From assembly GCA_943358175.1 (NCBI GenBank), contig CALRGV010000002.1:1-64000 (forward strand): a stretch of 64,000 nt of DNA, written 5' to 3'. The translations under genes and the position numbers were made by a program. Positions within the stretch are counted from its first letter, which is position 1. Each line of letters opens with the position of its first letter. Shown here piece after piece: positions 1 through 9,263 of this stretch. This DNA comes from Candidatus Peribacteria bacterium. Its GTDB lineage: Bacteria; Patescibacteriota; Gracilibacteria; UBA1369; LOWO2-01-FULL-3. The notes beneath the pieces are model-generated. The model was not told the origin of the DNA, searched no databases, and worked only from the letters and a program-made list of their open reading frames with translations.

Positions 1-1063
1 CAAGTTTTCCATATCCCAAATCGCCAAACTTTGCAGGAACTTTTATAAGTTTGAAGCCATTCTTACCCAACTCCTCAACCATTCCACTTACTACCTTCTC
101 CTCAGAGTCTTCCTTAGGTTTCACCGGAGGTTTGATAGGTTCAGGTTTAGGCTGTGGTTTAGGCTGTGGTTTAGGCTCTGGTTTATTAGGTTCAGGTTTA
201 GGCTCAGGTTTTGGCTTAGGTTCTGGTTCTGGTTTTGGTTTTGGTTTCGGCACCTTCTCCTCCTCCTTCACCTTCATCTCCACAATCTTGCCAAATCTGT
301 CTTTTGGACGATCACCACGCTTTTTGGCTAATTGAAGCTTTATTCTATTGTAAGCTGGAACTGTAATATCCTTTAAATTAGCATCTTTGCCAATTACAAC
401 CTTCGTATCTTCTTCCAAATCGATATTTCCAGCCGCTCTACCAAAGGCCAAAAGCAGATTATATGCTCCAGCTGGTCCAAAAACTTCATTATCGGCGAAT
501 TTATTATCCGCAATCATCTTATTCCAGGCAACATCGGTATGATCTTCCATTTCTGAAATTTTCGTCATAATCACAGCCATTCTAGCCTTCTTTACAGGAG
601 TATCCATCGTATCAAAACCTTCAAAATCAATGCGATCAGCATATTTCAAAAAGTAAGCAGCGTTACTTTTCGTATCTTCATACCACTTTATCTCAGTATC
701 TTTTCCCTTAGAATCTTTAAACTTAAAAGCAACAATATTTTCTCTCTTGGTTTTTTTATTAAAACTAATTCTATCTACGCTTCCATTCAAAAAATACACA
801 GCTTTATCACTAATAACAGGTTTTTCTGCATCTCTTTTTGCCTCATCCACTTCAGAATATTTTCCCAAAGGAAAATTCTTTTCCCAGATCAGCTTCGGGG
901 CCTCAAACGGACCCTTTTCGGCATCTTTCAAAACAACCAGCTCCTTCGCTGGATCAGCTTTACCTCTCTCACCTTTAGAGCTATCCACAGTTCTCAGCAC
1001 TCTATCGTAAATATCCTTCAATAAATCTTGAGGTGCTTTTTTTGCTTCAATTTTTTCTCCCAT
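1..1063 (-). CDS. Lys/Pro-repeat protein, 3' end beyond window (partial)
   Basis: The minus strand is open without a stop from an ATG at 1063 to the window edge, giving about 354 visible residues. I do not recognise the first ~260 residues, which are charged and start MGEKIEAKKAPQDLLKD. Residues of roughly 270-315 form a low-complexity tract of alternating Lys/Glu/Gln and Pro (KPEPKP, KPQPKP units), typical of a linker or spacer. After it the sequence becomes globular again (VSGMVEELGKNGFKLI). No signal peptide or membrane segment is visible, so the protein may be cytoplasmic. A good promoter lies directly upstream (1097-1125). The C-terminus is not in the window, so size and function cannot be judged. 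Confidence 0.75.
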   Translation of the reverse strand, partial: MGEKIEAKKAPQDLLKDIYDRVLRTVDSSKGERGKADPAKELVVLKDAEKGPFEAPKLIWEKNFPLGKYSEVDEAKRDAEKPVISDKAVYFLNGSVDRISFNKKTKRENIVAFKFKDSKGKDTEIKWYEDTKSNAAYFLKYADRIDFEGFDTMDTPVKKARMAVIMTKISEMEDHTDVAWNKMIADNKFADNEVFGPAGAYNLLLAFGRAAGNIDLEEDTKVVIGKDANLKDITVPAYNRIKLQLAKKRGDRPKDRFGKIVEMKVKEEEKVPKPKPKPEPEPKPKPEPKPEPNKPEPKPQPKPQPKPEPIKPPVKPKEDSEEKVVSGMVEELGKNGFKLIKVPAKFGDLGYGKL

Positions 1064-1096
1064 AGAAAGATGTGTTATTTATTTTTATTTGATTAT

Positions 1097-1125
1097 ATAA
1101 TACCAGATTTTAGATGTTTTATCAA
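1097..1125 (-). promoter_or_regulatory. Sigma70-type promoter for the Lys/Pro-repeat gene
   Basis: Read on the minus strand: a -35 box TTGATA (1120-1125), a 17-nt spacer and a -10 box TATTAT (1097-1102), about 34 nt before the ATG at 1063. No clear Shine-Dalgarno sequence lies between it and the start codon. Confidence 0.6.
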
Positions 1126-1256
1126 ATAAAAAGACTAAGGAATTTAGAAAAATTTTAAGTTTGAAGTTTATACAACTTACAGAAAGAGAGTTTTTGTCCA
1201 GAGTTTTCAATAGAAAAAATCCTTAAAAAATAATAATATAACAACCTACACAAACC

Positions 1257-1754
1257 ATGACTAAGAAAAAAATTACATCACAGGGAAAGGAAAATCAGAT
1301 TCTCAATAGCATTAAGGATCTAGGCACAATGTTGAACAGTCGAATCGATGGATTGAGCTATGAAATAAAAAACACCAACAGTCGAATCGATGGTTTGAGC
1401 AATGAAATAAAGGAAACTAATGACCGAATTATTGACTTGAATTCCAAAACTAATGACCGAATAGATGACTTAGCATCCATAGTAGCTGACCTCAACTGCA
1501 AAACGAACGAGCGTATTGATTATCTCGCTAGCTATATGAAAGAAGGATTTACTACGGTAAATCAAAGATTAGATAGCACTCTTACCAGAAAAGAATTCCT
1601 TGCATGGGTCCACAAATACGACGGCTCGCTCAAGGAAATCCGGGAGGCACGACGAAATCGTCTATTATTTGAAAATCAATTTGTTGATCTAGATGATCAA
1701 GTTGCCGGACACGAAAATAGAATAATAAAACTTGAGCAAAATTCCAGAGTCTAA
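1257..1754 (+). CDS. Coiled-coil repeat protein
   Basis: 165 residues, unknown function. Residues ~20-95 are a run of imperfect 14-residue repeats built on SRIDGLSxEIKxTN / NDRIDDLASxxxDLN, with hydrophobic residues spaced as in a coiled coil. The last 70 residues are charged and helical (REARRNRLLFENQFVDLDDQ). There is no signal peptide. Direct DNA repeats (for example agtcgaatcgatgg at 1338 and 1380) show the repeats arose by internal duplication. Proteins of this type are common in CPR genomes and can be structural or phage-tail-fibre-like; I cannot choose. The gene converges on rmlD with 4 nt between the stop codons. Confidence 0.75.
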   Translation: MTKKKITSQGKENQILNSIKDLGTMLNSRIDGLSYEIKNTNSRIDGLSNEIKETNDRIIDLNSKTNDRIDDLASIVADLNCKTNERIDYLASYMKEGFTTVNQRLDSTLTRKEFLAWVHKYDGSLKEIREARRNRLLFENQFVDLDDQVAGHENRIIKLEQNSRV

Positions 1755-1758
1755 AAGG

Positions 1759-2619
1759 TTACTCACTCAAGTAATCCTCCACTGCCTCGCCCCAAGGCCG
1801 CATTTTTGACAATTTAGTATTCAGAAGAATCGAAAAAGCTGGTCTCCTCGCCGGACGAGGAAATTGATCTGTATTTATAGGCAAAATATTAACCTCCATT
1901 TTTCTAATCTCAAAAATCCTTTTCGCAAAATCATACCAGCTGCACACGCCGGAATTTGTGAGATGATAAATTCCAAAAGGAACATCCTTACCTCTCTGCA
2001 ACGGCTCAATAAAATTCATAATCACCGCGTTCACTAAATCATGAGTATAAGTAGGGGATCCAATTTGGTCCTGCACGACTTTCAATTCCGTCCCACTTTG
2101 CATAGCGGCCGCGCCCAATTTTATCATTGTATCGACAAAGTTTTTTCCATTCTTGCCGAAGAGCCAGGAAGTCCGAACAATAAAATATTTTTTCATATTT
2201 TCCATAATCAGCTTTTCACCGGCCAATTTTGATTCCCCATACACATTAATTGCGCCGGTCGCATCATCCTCCTTGTAGCCCTCAGAATTTTTTCCATCAA
2301 AAACATAATCCGTACTGAAATGAATCAAAGCAGCACCGATTTCTTTGCACAGCTTTGCCATTTCGCCCACAGATTCAGCATTAATTTTGAAAGCTAAATC
2401 ACGATTTTTTTCCGCATCATCCACGGCGGTATAGGCCGTGCAATTAATAACCAGGTCCGGTCCAATTTCAACCAATTTCTCCCGCAATTTCTGCGTATTG
2501 GTAATATCCAGCTCAGTATGAGTAAAAGCATGCAAATTAAAACCATCCATCCCCACGAAAAAATCCACGAAAGAAGACCCGAGCATGCCAGATTTTCCCA
2601 GTAGTAGAATTCTTGTCAT
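1759..2619 (-). CDS. rmlD: dTDP-4-dehydrorhamnose reductase family protein
   Basis: 286 residues, the usual length of RmlD/RfbD. This family reduces dTDP-4-dehydro-L-rhamnose to dTDP-L-rhamnose with NAD(P)H in the cytoplasm. Visible features are the N-terminal Rossmann glycine motif LLGKSGMLG (residues 6-14), the FSTDYVFDG segment (101-109) and the short-chain dehydrogenase Tyr-x3-Lys pair in YGESK (Y127, K131). It lies downstream of proS and rmlB on the same strand, so it may be the last gene of the sugar cluster. No rmlA is present, and the cupin gene nearby is FdtA-like rather than RmlC-like. The end product may therefore be a deoxysugar other than rhamnose. Confidence 0.9.
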   Translation of the reverse strand: MTRILLLGKSGMLGSSFVDFFVGMDGFNLHAFTHTELDITNTQKLREKLVEIGPDLVINCTAYTAVDDAEKNRDLAFKINAESVGEMAKLCKEIGAALIHFSTDYVFDGKNSEGYKEDDATGAINVYGESKLAGEKLIMENMKKYFIVRTSWLFGKNGKNFVDTMIKLGAAAMQSGTELKVVQDQIGSPTYTHDLVNAVIMNFIEPLQRGKDVPFGIYHLTNSGVCSWYDFAKRIFEIRKMEVNILPINTDQFPRPARRPAFSILLNTKLSKMRPWGEAVEDYLSE

Positions 2620-2680
2620 AATGTATTACTATGTTTTGTCTGACCCCCGGGGGTGAATTACCATGTGCCTTAGCACAGCA

Positions 2681-4384
2681 CTAAGCTGCCAAAAACTTCG
2701 CGATTTTCTCCTTCAAATCCTTCAAACCCACAATTTCCGCCTCCTTCTCGCTGCGCACCTTCCACTCCACGCTATCCTTTTCCAAAGTACGTGAGCTAAG
2801 TAAAATCCTTAAAGGAATACCAATTAAATCGGCATCATTCAGCTTCACTCCGGCACTATCATCTCTATCATCATACAAAACCTCCACACCGGTTTCCAAT
2901 AATTCCTTATATAATTCATCCGCCCTTTTCACCACTGCCTCATCCTTGCCGAGCACCACCAATTCCACCGTAAATGGAGCCACAGACTTTGGCCAGATAA
3001 TTCCTTTTTCATCATGCGAAGATTCCACGATTCCGGCAATCAGACGTGAAATTCCAATGCCATAACAACCCATTACCATTGGCTTACTCTTGCCATCATT
3101 GTCCACGTAATTCGCCTTCATCCACTCAGCATAACAAGTGCCCAATTTAAATACGTGACCCATTTCTATAGAATTTTTCATGTGTAATTTTCCTTTACCG
3201 CAACCGGCACAAATATCATTTTCTTTTGATTCACGAATATCCGCGAATTCCGGAGTAGGGAAGTCACGCTCGAAATTTACATTCACATTATGATGATAAA
3301 GTTCATTCGCGCCTGCTTCGAAATTCACACGATCTTTACAGCTTAGATCCGCCACCACTCTTATTTCCTTCGGCAAATTCACCGGACCCACATATCCTAC
3401 TTCCGCGCCGGTAATTTTCTTCACGACTTCCGGAGTCGTCAAATTCAAATTTTTGCAGCCCAAATGATTTCGAAGTTTAGTCTCGCTCACGTGATAATCT
3501 CCACGCATCATTACCGCCACCACCTCTTTGTCTGCCTGGAAAAGCAAAGTCATCGTAGTACTATGTACATCTACTCCCAAATGCGCCGCCAAAGCCTCTA
3601 CTCCAATAATATCCTTACCTTCCACCTTTTTCATCGGCTTCATTTCTTTATCTTGAGTATGTACTTCAAATTTCGACTCAGCCTTCTCTACGTTCGCTTT
3701 ATAATCACATTTATCACAAAGCATAATTCTATCCTCACCAACCTCGGAAATTACGCCAAATTCCTGAGAATCAGATCCACCCATCGTACCGCTATCAGCT
3801 TTTACCACTACCACCTCAATCCCAATACGGTCAAAAATCGCATGATAAGCCGCCACCATTTTATCAAAACTAATATCCAAACCAGCCTTATCCCTATCGA
3901 AACTATAGGCATCTTGCATCAAAAATTCACGCGTACGCAAAAGGCCGCCTGTCGCCCTCATTTCATCACGATATTTCCATTGATTTTGATTCAGAATTAC
4001 CGGTAAATCCTTGTAAGTACGAATGTGCTTACGAGCGAGATCGGTGACAGTTTCCTCATGAGTAGGCGCCAAAACGCAGTCAGTTCCGCGCGCGGAAGTA
4101 AATTTCAACAAAACATCTACTTTGTCATAACGGCCGGTCTCTTTCCACAAAGAAGCCGGATGAACAAGCGGCATCAATAAATGCTGCACACCCTTTTTCG
4201 CCAATTCCTCCTTTATGATTTTATCTATTTTTGAGAGAACATTAAAACCCAGCGGCAAAAATTCATACAAGCCGGCAGCCAACTGATGAATAAAACCGGC
4301 TCTGAGCAAATATTTATGACTTACCGCCACTGCTTCCTTTGGAGTTTCCTTCTGAGTTTTACCGAAAAATTTTGAGTAACGCAT
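2681..4384 (-). CDS. proS: Prolyl-tRNA synthetase, bacterial type
   Basis: 567 residues, the expected length for bacterial-type ProRS with an insertion (editing) domain. It attaches proline to tRNA-Pro. Class II motifs are visible: motif 2 around RDEMRATGGLLRTREF (residues 139-154), the PTHEE loop (107-111) and motif 3 GCYGIGISRL near residue 440. A YbaK-like editing insertion spans about 250-380, and an anticodon-binding domain makes up the last 100 residues. A CX2C pair (CDKC, 223-226) and a second (CAGC, ~393) suggest a zinc site. Its start is 1 nt from the rmlB stop, so it is co-transcribed with a sugar gene. Confidence 0.96.
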   Translation of the reverse strand: MRYSKFFGKTQKETPKEAVAVSHKYLLRAGFIHQLAAGLYEFLPLGFNVLSKIDKIIKEELAKKGVQHLLMPLVHPASLWKETGRYDKVDVLLKFTSARGTDCVLAPTHEETVTDLARKHIRTYKDLPVILNQNQWKYRDEMRATGGLLRTREFLMQDAYSFDRDKAGLDISFDKMVAAYHAIFDRIGIEVVVVKADSGTMGGSDSQEFGVISEVGEDRIMLCDKCDYKANVEKAESKFEVHTQDKEMKPMKKVEGKDIIGVEALAAHLGVDVHSTTMTLLFQADKEVVAVMMRGDYHVSETKLRNHLGCKNLNLTTPEVVKKITGAEVGYVGPVNLPKEIRVVADLSCKDRVNFEAGANELYHHNVNVNFERDFPTPEFADIRESKENDICAGCGKGKLHMKNSIEMGHVFKLGTCYAEWMKANYVDNDGKSKPMVMGCYGIGISRLIAGIVESSHDEKGIIWPKSVAPFTVELVVLGKDEAVVKRADELYKELLETGVEVLYDDRDDSAGVKLNDADLIGIPLRILLSSRTLEKDSVEWKVRSEKEAEIVGLKDLKEKIAKFLAA

Positions 4385-4385
4385 A

Positions 4386-5417
4386 TTATCTACTTGTGGT
4401 TAAAGGGGTCTTACTGACCATTTTATGTTTTCTTTCTTCAATGTTTGACATCAATTTTTCCGCCCACTCTTTATGAGTTTGATACCAATCAAATGTTTTT
4501 TGAATCCCTTCAGTGAAATTTACTGATGGCTTCCAGCCTAATTCATTTTGTATTTTTGTCGAATCAATCGCGTAGCGTCTGTCATGAGCCTGTCTATCAT
4601 CCACATAAGTAATCAGACTTTCATCCTTGCCCAAGAATTCCAATAAAAATTTTGTAATTTGCAAATTAGTTTTCTCATTGTTTCCACCGATATTGTAAAC
4701 ATCACCCAATTTCCCTTTTTCGAGAATTAAATCTATCGCACGGCAATGATCAATCACATACAACCAATCACGTACATTTTTTCCATCGCCATATACCGGC
4801 ACCGGCTTGTTCTCGGAAATTAATTTGAAAAAATAGGGGACTAATTTTTCAGGAAACTGATAAGGCCCGTAATTATTACTACAGCGACTAATTGTCACCG
4901 GCATTACATATGTCTCAAAATAGCTGCGTACCAATAAATCCGCCGAAGCCTTCGACGCGGCATAAGGACAATTTGGGGCAATCGGAGTGTGCTCCGTGAA
5001 CAAGTCTGTCGTATCCGTTCCTAAGTCTCCATAAACCTCATCGGTAGAAACTTGATGGAAACGTTTTACGCCATTCAGACGAGCAGCTTCCAACAAATTA
5101 TGCGTTCCAACAATATTGGTTTGCACAAAAATAGAAGGACCGGTAATGCTGCGATCTACGTGAGTCTCAGCGGCAAAATTCACCACTGTGTCAAATTTTT
5201 CTTGCGCAAATAAATCCTCCACAAATTTTTTGTCCGCAATATCTCCCTGCACAAAATGAAAACGCTTCTCATTCAAAAGCTCAGAAATATTATCCAAATT
5301 TCCGGCATAAGTTAATTTATCCAAAACATAAATTTCATCCTCAGGATGTTTTTCGAAACGATAATGAGCGTAATTGCTGCCGATAAATCCGGCACCACCA
5401 GTAATTAATATCTTCAT
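4386..5417 (-). CDS. rmlB: dTDP-glucose 4,6-dehydratase
   Basis: 343 residues. It converts dTDP-glucose to dTDP-4-dehydro-6-deoxyglucose using a bound NAD+. Visible are the Rossmann motif TGGAGFIGS (6-14), the catalytic segment STDEVYG (124-130, with the Thr/Asp/Glu used for dehydration), and Tyr152-x3-Lys156 in YAASK. The arginine-rich substrate region CSNNYGPYQFPEK follows. The start codon overlaps the stop of the upstream FdtA-like gene by 4 nt (ATGA), which indicates translational coupling. The C-terminal tail of ~25 residues (NIEERKHKMVSKTPLTTSR) extends past the usual end of the family. Confidence 0.95.
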   Translation of the reverse strand: MKILITGGAGFIGSNYAHYRFEKHPEDEIYVLDKLTYAGNLDNISELLNEKRFHFVQGDIADKKFVEDLFAQEKFDTVVNFAAETHVDRSITGPSIFVQTNIVGTHNLLEAARLNGVKRFHQVSTDEVYGDLGTDTTDLFTEHTPIAPNCPYAASKASADLLVRSYFETYVMPVTISRCSNNYGPYQFPEKLVPYFFKLISENKPVPVYGDGKNVRDWLYVIDHCRAIDLILEKGKLGDVYNIGGNNEKTNLQITKFLLEFLGKDESLITYVDDRQAHDRRYAIDSTKIQNELGWKPSVNFTEGIQKTFDWYQTHKEWAEKLMSNIEERKHKMVSKTPLTTSR

Positions 5418-5818
5418 TTTGCTTCTTTTATAAATTGATCCAAATCATAAATATAATCTGCCGGAACGTAGTTTACTGAGGAAATCGCCATGAGTACAGC
5501 ATCCGGAGAAAAATCATAAAAATCACGGAAACACATTCCATTCATTAATATCGCGTCATCCGGCCCGGATAATTCAAATTCATGCCATTTTTCACCATCA
5601 TGCATACGAGCCTTTATCCGACCTTTTTGGCAGACATACATTTTCTTTTCAAATCTGACAGCATGTCCCCCGCGCGGCTTCACCACATCATTCAGGTAAT
5701 ATATCCGTTCCACTTTCCAGTCCACATAGTCCTTTATCTCAATCGCAGTCAAAACGCCGCGCTCATCCGTGAAGCTCTTTAGCTTTATTTGCTGAACTTT
5801 TACGTTGGCCTCGCTCAT
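5414..5818 (-). CDS. WxcM/FdtA-like sugar 3,4-ketoisomerase-type cupin
   Basis: 134 residues matching the WxcM-like/FdtA-QdtA cupin family, whose characterised members isomerise dTDP-6-deoxy-4-keto-glucose at C3/C4. The family pattern is clear: VERIYYLNDV, RGGHA, FELSGPDDAILMNGMCFRDF and DYIYDLDQFI. Known isomerases carry a GHAH motif with two active-site histidines; here it reads GHAV, keeping His52 and losing the second (Val54). It may therefore have lost or changed catalysis. It is coupled to rmlB by a 4-nt overlap and fits a dTDP-deoxysugar pathway. Its upstream neighbour is infB, 11 nt away. Confidence 0.85.
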   Translation of the reverse strand: MSEANVKVQQIKLKSFTDERGVLTAIEIKDYVDWKVERIYYLNDVVKPRGGHAVRFEKKMYVCQKGRIKARMHDGEKWHEFELSGPDDAILMNGMCFRDFYDFSPDAVLMAISSVNYVPADYIYDLDQFIKEAK

Positions 5819-5829
5819 TAAAAAACAAA

Positions 5830-7995
5830 TTATAATTTTCTCTCACGTTTTTCCTCTCTATAAGCTTCGAAAATATCGCCTTCACGCACATCCAGGTCAC
5901 CGGTAAATTTGATACCGCATTCATTACCTTCCTTCATCTCATGAACCTGCTCGTCCGCCTTGCGCAAAGAATCAATTATACCTTTTCCAACAACATTATC
6001 TTCATCAGTCGCAGTAGTACCTCTGATAATTCTGATTCTGGACTTCACGACAATTTTTCCCGAAAGCACGCGTGCTCCCAGAATCAATTCTTTTCTCTTG
6101 GTTAAGAAAATTTGTTTAATCTGTGCTCTTCCCAATGTTACTACTATCAATTCAGGCTCCAGTAATCCGCTCAATATTTTAGTAATATTCTCCAACAAGT
6201 CATAAATAATTGTATATTTTTTCACTTCCACTCTTTCCCTCTCGGCAGTTTTCGCAACATTTGGAGAATCAAAATCGGTATGAAAAGCTATTATCATACC
6301 TTTGCTCGCCGCAGCCATCATGACATCGGAATCCGACACCAGACCCACACCACTGTGAATAATTTTTACCGCCACTTCCTCATTTTTTATTTTCGCGATA
6401 GATTGTTTAATAGCCTCGAGAGATCCTTTCGTATCGGCTTTAATAATAATTTTCAAAACTTTTTCAGCTTTCACCAATGAAATTAGCTGATTCGAAGCAG
6501 ACATCTGTTCATCACTTTGACTTTTATTCAATAATTTAATTTGCCCGGCACGATCACGGCCGATTTTTTCATCCTTCACCACTTGCAAGATATCGCCACT
6601 TTTTGGCGTCTCGCTCAAGCCTGCAATTCTCACCGGAGTAGATGGACCGGCAATCTGAAGATGCTTACCGGTATAATCACGCATTAATTTAATACGTCCA
6701 TAAGTACTTCCCACAATCACATTATCCGATAGTCTTAGTGTACCGGTATTCACCAACACGGTAGCAACAGGCCCCAAGTTGTGATCAAGATTAGCCTCAA
6801 TTACAGTTCCTATGGCTTCACGGTCAGGATTAGCTTTCAAATTTTGCAATTCTGCAGTTACCAAAATCGTCTCAAGCAATGTATCAATACCTTGCTTCGT
6901 CACTGCGGAGACAGGGACAACAACAGTTGTTCCACCCCAATCCTCAGCCTGCAAACCATGTTCATTCAACTCTCCTTTTACACGATCCGGATTAGCATCG
7001 GGCTTATCCATTTTATTTAGAGCTACAATAATTGGCACATTCGCATCCTTGGCATGATTCATCGCCTCAATAGTTTGAGGCTTCATACCTTCATCGGCAG
7101 CCACTACTAAAATTGCGATATCCGTAACTTTCGCCCCACGAGCACGCATTGCCGTAAAAGCCTCATGACCCGGTGTATCCAAGAAAGTAATTAATTTACC
7201 TTGTTTTTCAACCTGATACGCACCGATATGCTGAGTAATTCCTCCGGCTTCACCGGCCACCACATTTGTTTCACGAATTGCATCCAATAATTTAGTTTTA
7301 CCATGATCTACGTGTCCCATCACACACACCACCGGTGGACGCTCCCTCAAAGAAGCTGAATCATCCTCCTTAATTAAATTTGAAATATCACCACTCATCA
7401 ACTCTTGAGCACCCGCCACATCTCTAATTCTTTTCACCTTCACCCCCATGTCATCCGCAATAATCTGAGCGGTATCAAAATCAATTTGTTGATTAATATT
7501 TGCCAAAATTCCATTTTTCATCAATTCTCCAATAATTTTTGCCACCTTTATTCCGGTTTTTTCCGCAAACTCTTTTACTGAAATAGCCTCCGGGATAGCA
7601 ATCGGACCACTTGGCTGAATAATCACCGGTGCATGAGCCTTTATATCAGGCTTTTTATCTTTACCTGTATCCTTGCCGGCAGTTTTTTTACGCTGACTTT
7701 TAACAATCTCTCTTTCACGTTCCTCAGAAATCATTTCATCATAGATACCGGCGATATCCTCGGGACCCTTCTCTACATCGATCAATTGCTCCTCCACTTT
7801 TTCCTCTTTTTCAACCGCTGTACTTTCAACCTTCTTTTCATTCTTTTTTAATTCAGCACTAACCAAAGCAGCGCTTTCATCATCAATTACACGCGCTCTG
7901 GGAGCCACTTTTACTCCAAGATCGGCAAGCTTGCTTTTTAAAACCTTCAGACTAACACCTAACTTTTCTGCTAAATCGGCAATTTTGGTGGACAT
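5830..7995 (-). CDS. infB: Translation initiation factor IF-2
   Basis: 721 residues. This GTPase delivers initiator fMet-tRNA to the 30S subunit. An IF2_N helical domain is at residues 1-30, a charged linker runs to about 130, and a second IF2_N-like domain covers 135-185. The G domain starts at 218 with G1 GHVDHGKT (227-234), then DTPGHE near 272 and NKMD near 326. C-terminal domains II-IV follow to the end (KFTGDLDVREGDIFEAY). The N-terminal linker is short compared with E. coli IF-2, as is usual in small genomes. It is the most upstream gene of the minus-strand cluster and reads into the sugar genes. Confidence 0.97.
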   Translation of the reverse strand: MSTKIADLAEKLGVSLKVLKSKLADLGVKVAPRARVIDDESAALVSAELKKNEKKVESTAVEKEEKVEEQLIDVEKGPEDIAGIYDEMISEEREREIVKSQRKKTAGKDTGKDKKPDIKAHAPVIIQPSGPIAIPEAISVKEFAEKTGIKVAKIIGELMKNGILANINQQIDFDTAQIIADDMGVKVKRIRDVAGAQELMSGDISNLIKEDDSASLRERPPVVCVMGHVDHGKTKLLDAIRETNVVAGEAGGITQHIGAYQVEKQGKLITFLDTPGHEAFTAMRARGAKVTDIAILVVAADEGMKPQTIEAMNHAKDANVPIIVALNKMDKPDANPDRVKGELNEHGLQAEDWGGTTVVVPVSAVTKQGIDTLLETILVTAELQNLKANPDREAIGTVIEANLDHNLGPVATVLVNTGTLRLSDNVIVGSTYGRIKLMRDYTGKHLQIAGPSTPVRIAGLSETPKSGDILQVVKDEKIGRDRAGQIKLLNKSQSDEQMSASNQLISLVKAEKVLKIIIKADTKGSLEAIKQSIAKIKNEEVAVKIIHSGVGLVSDSDVMMAAASKGMIIAFHTDFDSPNVAKTAERERVEVKKYTIIYDLLENITKILSGLLEPELIVVTLGRAQIKQIFLTKRKELILGARVLSGKIVVKSRIRIIRGTTATDEDNVVGKGIIDSLRKADEQVHEMKEGNECGIKFTGDLDVREGDIFEAYREEKRERKL

Positions 7996-8105
7996 TGATA
8001 AATATAAATTAACACAATAAAAAACGTTTGAAGTCTACGCAAAAACAGTTTCAAAGTAAAGGAGAGTTAGTGTATTTTAAATAATACATAACAAGCACCA
8101 AATTC

Positions 8106-9212
8106 ATGGAAAATTTAATTATTGTGATAGGCATAGGCATTCTCGGAGCACTGATGTTCCTAATATATAAACAACACCTCAGCAAAACCGGTCCAAACGA
8201 GCAGGAAAATAAGATGCTTTTTGAATACATCGAATCCTTACGCAAAGATATTCGCGAAGGTCAGCACATCAATCGTAAGGAAACAGACGACAAATTGGAT
8301 AGAATCCACGACAGATTGGCCAAAGGACTGGAACATTCTTCCACCACTTCCTTAAAACAATACGAACAAAACGTAAAACTCATCACCGAGGTTACTGAAA
8401 AACTCACCAAGCTCGACGAAACCAATAAGCAGGTATTAAGTTTTTCCGAACAAATGCAAAGTTTGGAAGACATTCTAAAAAATCCTAAACAAAGGGGAAT
8501 CCTCGGAGAATATTATCTGGAAACTCTTTTGAAAAATGTTCTACCAACCGGATCCTTCCAAATGCAATACCCCTTCAAAGACGGTACCATTGTGGACGCC
8601 GTAGTTTTCGTGAAAGATAAAATTATTCCGATAGACTCGAAATTTTCTTTGGAAAATTACAACAGGCTCTCCGAAGAAAAAAATCCCGCCGAACATCTCC
8701 GCCTGGAAAAATTATTCAAAGCTGATTTGAAAAATCGTATCGATGAGACCGCTAAATACGTAAAGCCATCGGAAAACACTATGGATTTTGCCTTCATGTT
8801 TATTCCCCACGAAGCCATTTATTATGATTTACTTGTGGCCCAAGTCGGTGGTCTGAAAGTAAATACTCGCGACTTAATTGAATACGCCTTCAAAGAAAGA
8901 CACGTCATTATTGTCTCTCCTACTTCTTTTCTCGCTTATCTTCAGACCGTTCTTCAGGGCCTCAAAGCACTCCAAATCGAAGAGTCCGCCAAGGAAATTC
9001 GCAAGAATGTCGAACAGCTCGGCAAGCATGTTTTGAGTTATGAAGAATATTTACAAAAACTCGGCGGCCATCTCGGCACTACAGTAAACATGTACAACTC
9101 TGCCTACAAAGAATTCCACAAAATAGACAAAGATATTTGCAGAATTACAGAAGGGGATGCCGGCGGCAAGAGTAATCCAATGCTTATAGATAAACCAAGT
9201 CTTGAAGGATAA
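8106..9212 (+). CDS. rmuC: RmuC family DNA recombination protein
   Basis: 368 residues. A single N-terminal membrane helix (LIIVIGIGILGALMFLIY, residues 4-21) is followed by a coiled coil to about residue 130 and then the RmuC domain. The domain has the restriction-endonuclease-like core: GxxGE (GILGEYYL), DAVVFVKDKIIPIDSKF with the D...DSK acidic/lysine pattern, and FMFIPHEAIY. RmuC proteins are predicted nucleases that limit DNA inversion or rearrangement; the molecular role is not settled. It is transcribed divergently from infB. A second, frameshifted RmuC-like gene lies at 53012-54227. Confidence 0.9.
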   Translation: MENLIIVIGIGILGALMFLIYKQHLSKTGPNEQENKMLFEYIESLRKDIREGQHINRKETDDKLDRIHDRLAKGLEHSSTTSLKQYEQNVKLITEVTEKLTKLDETNKQVLSFSEQMQSLEDILKNPKQRGILGEYYLETLLKNVLPTGSFQMQYPFKDGTIVDAVVFVKDKIIPIDSKFSLENYNRLSEEKNPAEHLRLEKLFKADLKNRIDETAKYVKPSENTMDFAFMFIPHEAIYYDLLVAQVGGLKVNTRDLIEYAFKERHVIIVSPTSFLAYLQTVLQGLKALQIEESAKEIRKNVEQLGKHVLSYEEYLQKLGGHLGTTVNMYNSAYKEFHKIDKDICRITEGDAGGKSNPMLIDKPSLEG

Positions 9213-9263
9213 CTCAAACTGGAATAATATACTCTTGAAATAAAACATCTTAACTCCACACCT

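Noticed and set aside
51..1010. Plus-strand frames, one Gly-rich, across the first kilobase
   Set aside because: They are shadows of the minus-strand partial gene 1-1063; the Gly repeats mirror its Lys/Pro tract, and that gene has a good promoter.
2640..2656. CCCCCGGGGG palindrome before rmlD as terminator
   Set aside because: Its stem has no loop and no U-run follows, so a function is not supported.
3464..4006. 180-codon plus-strand frame inside proS
   Set aside because: It is antisense to a well-conserved proS and has no domain similarity or start signals.
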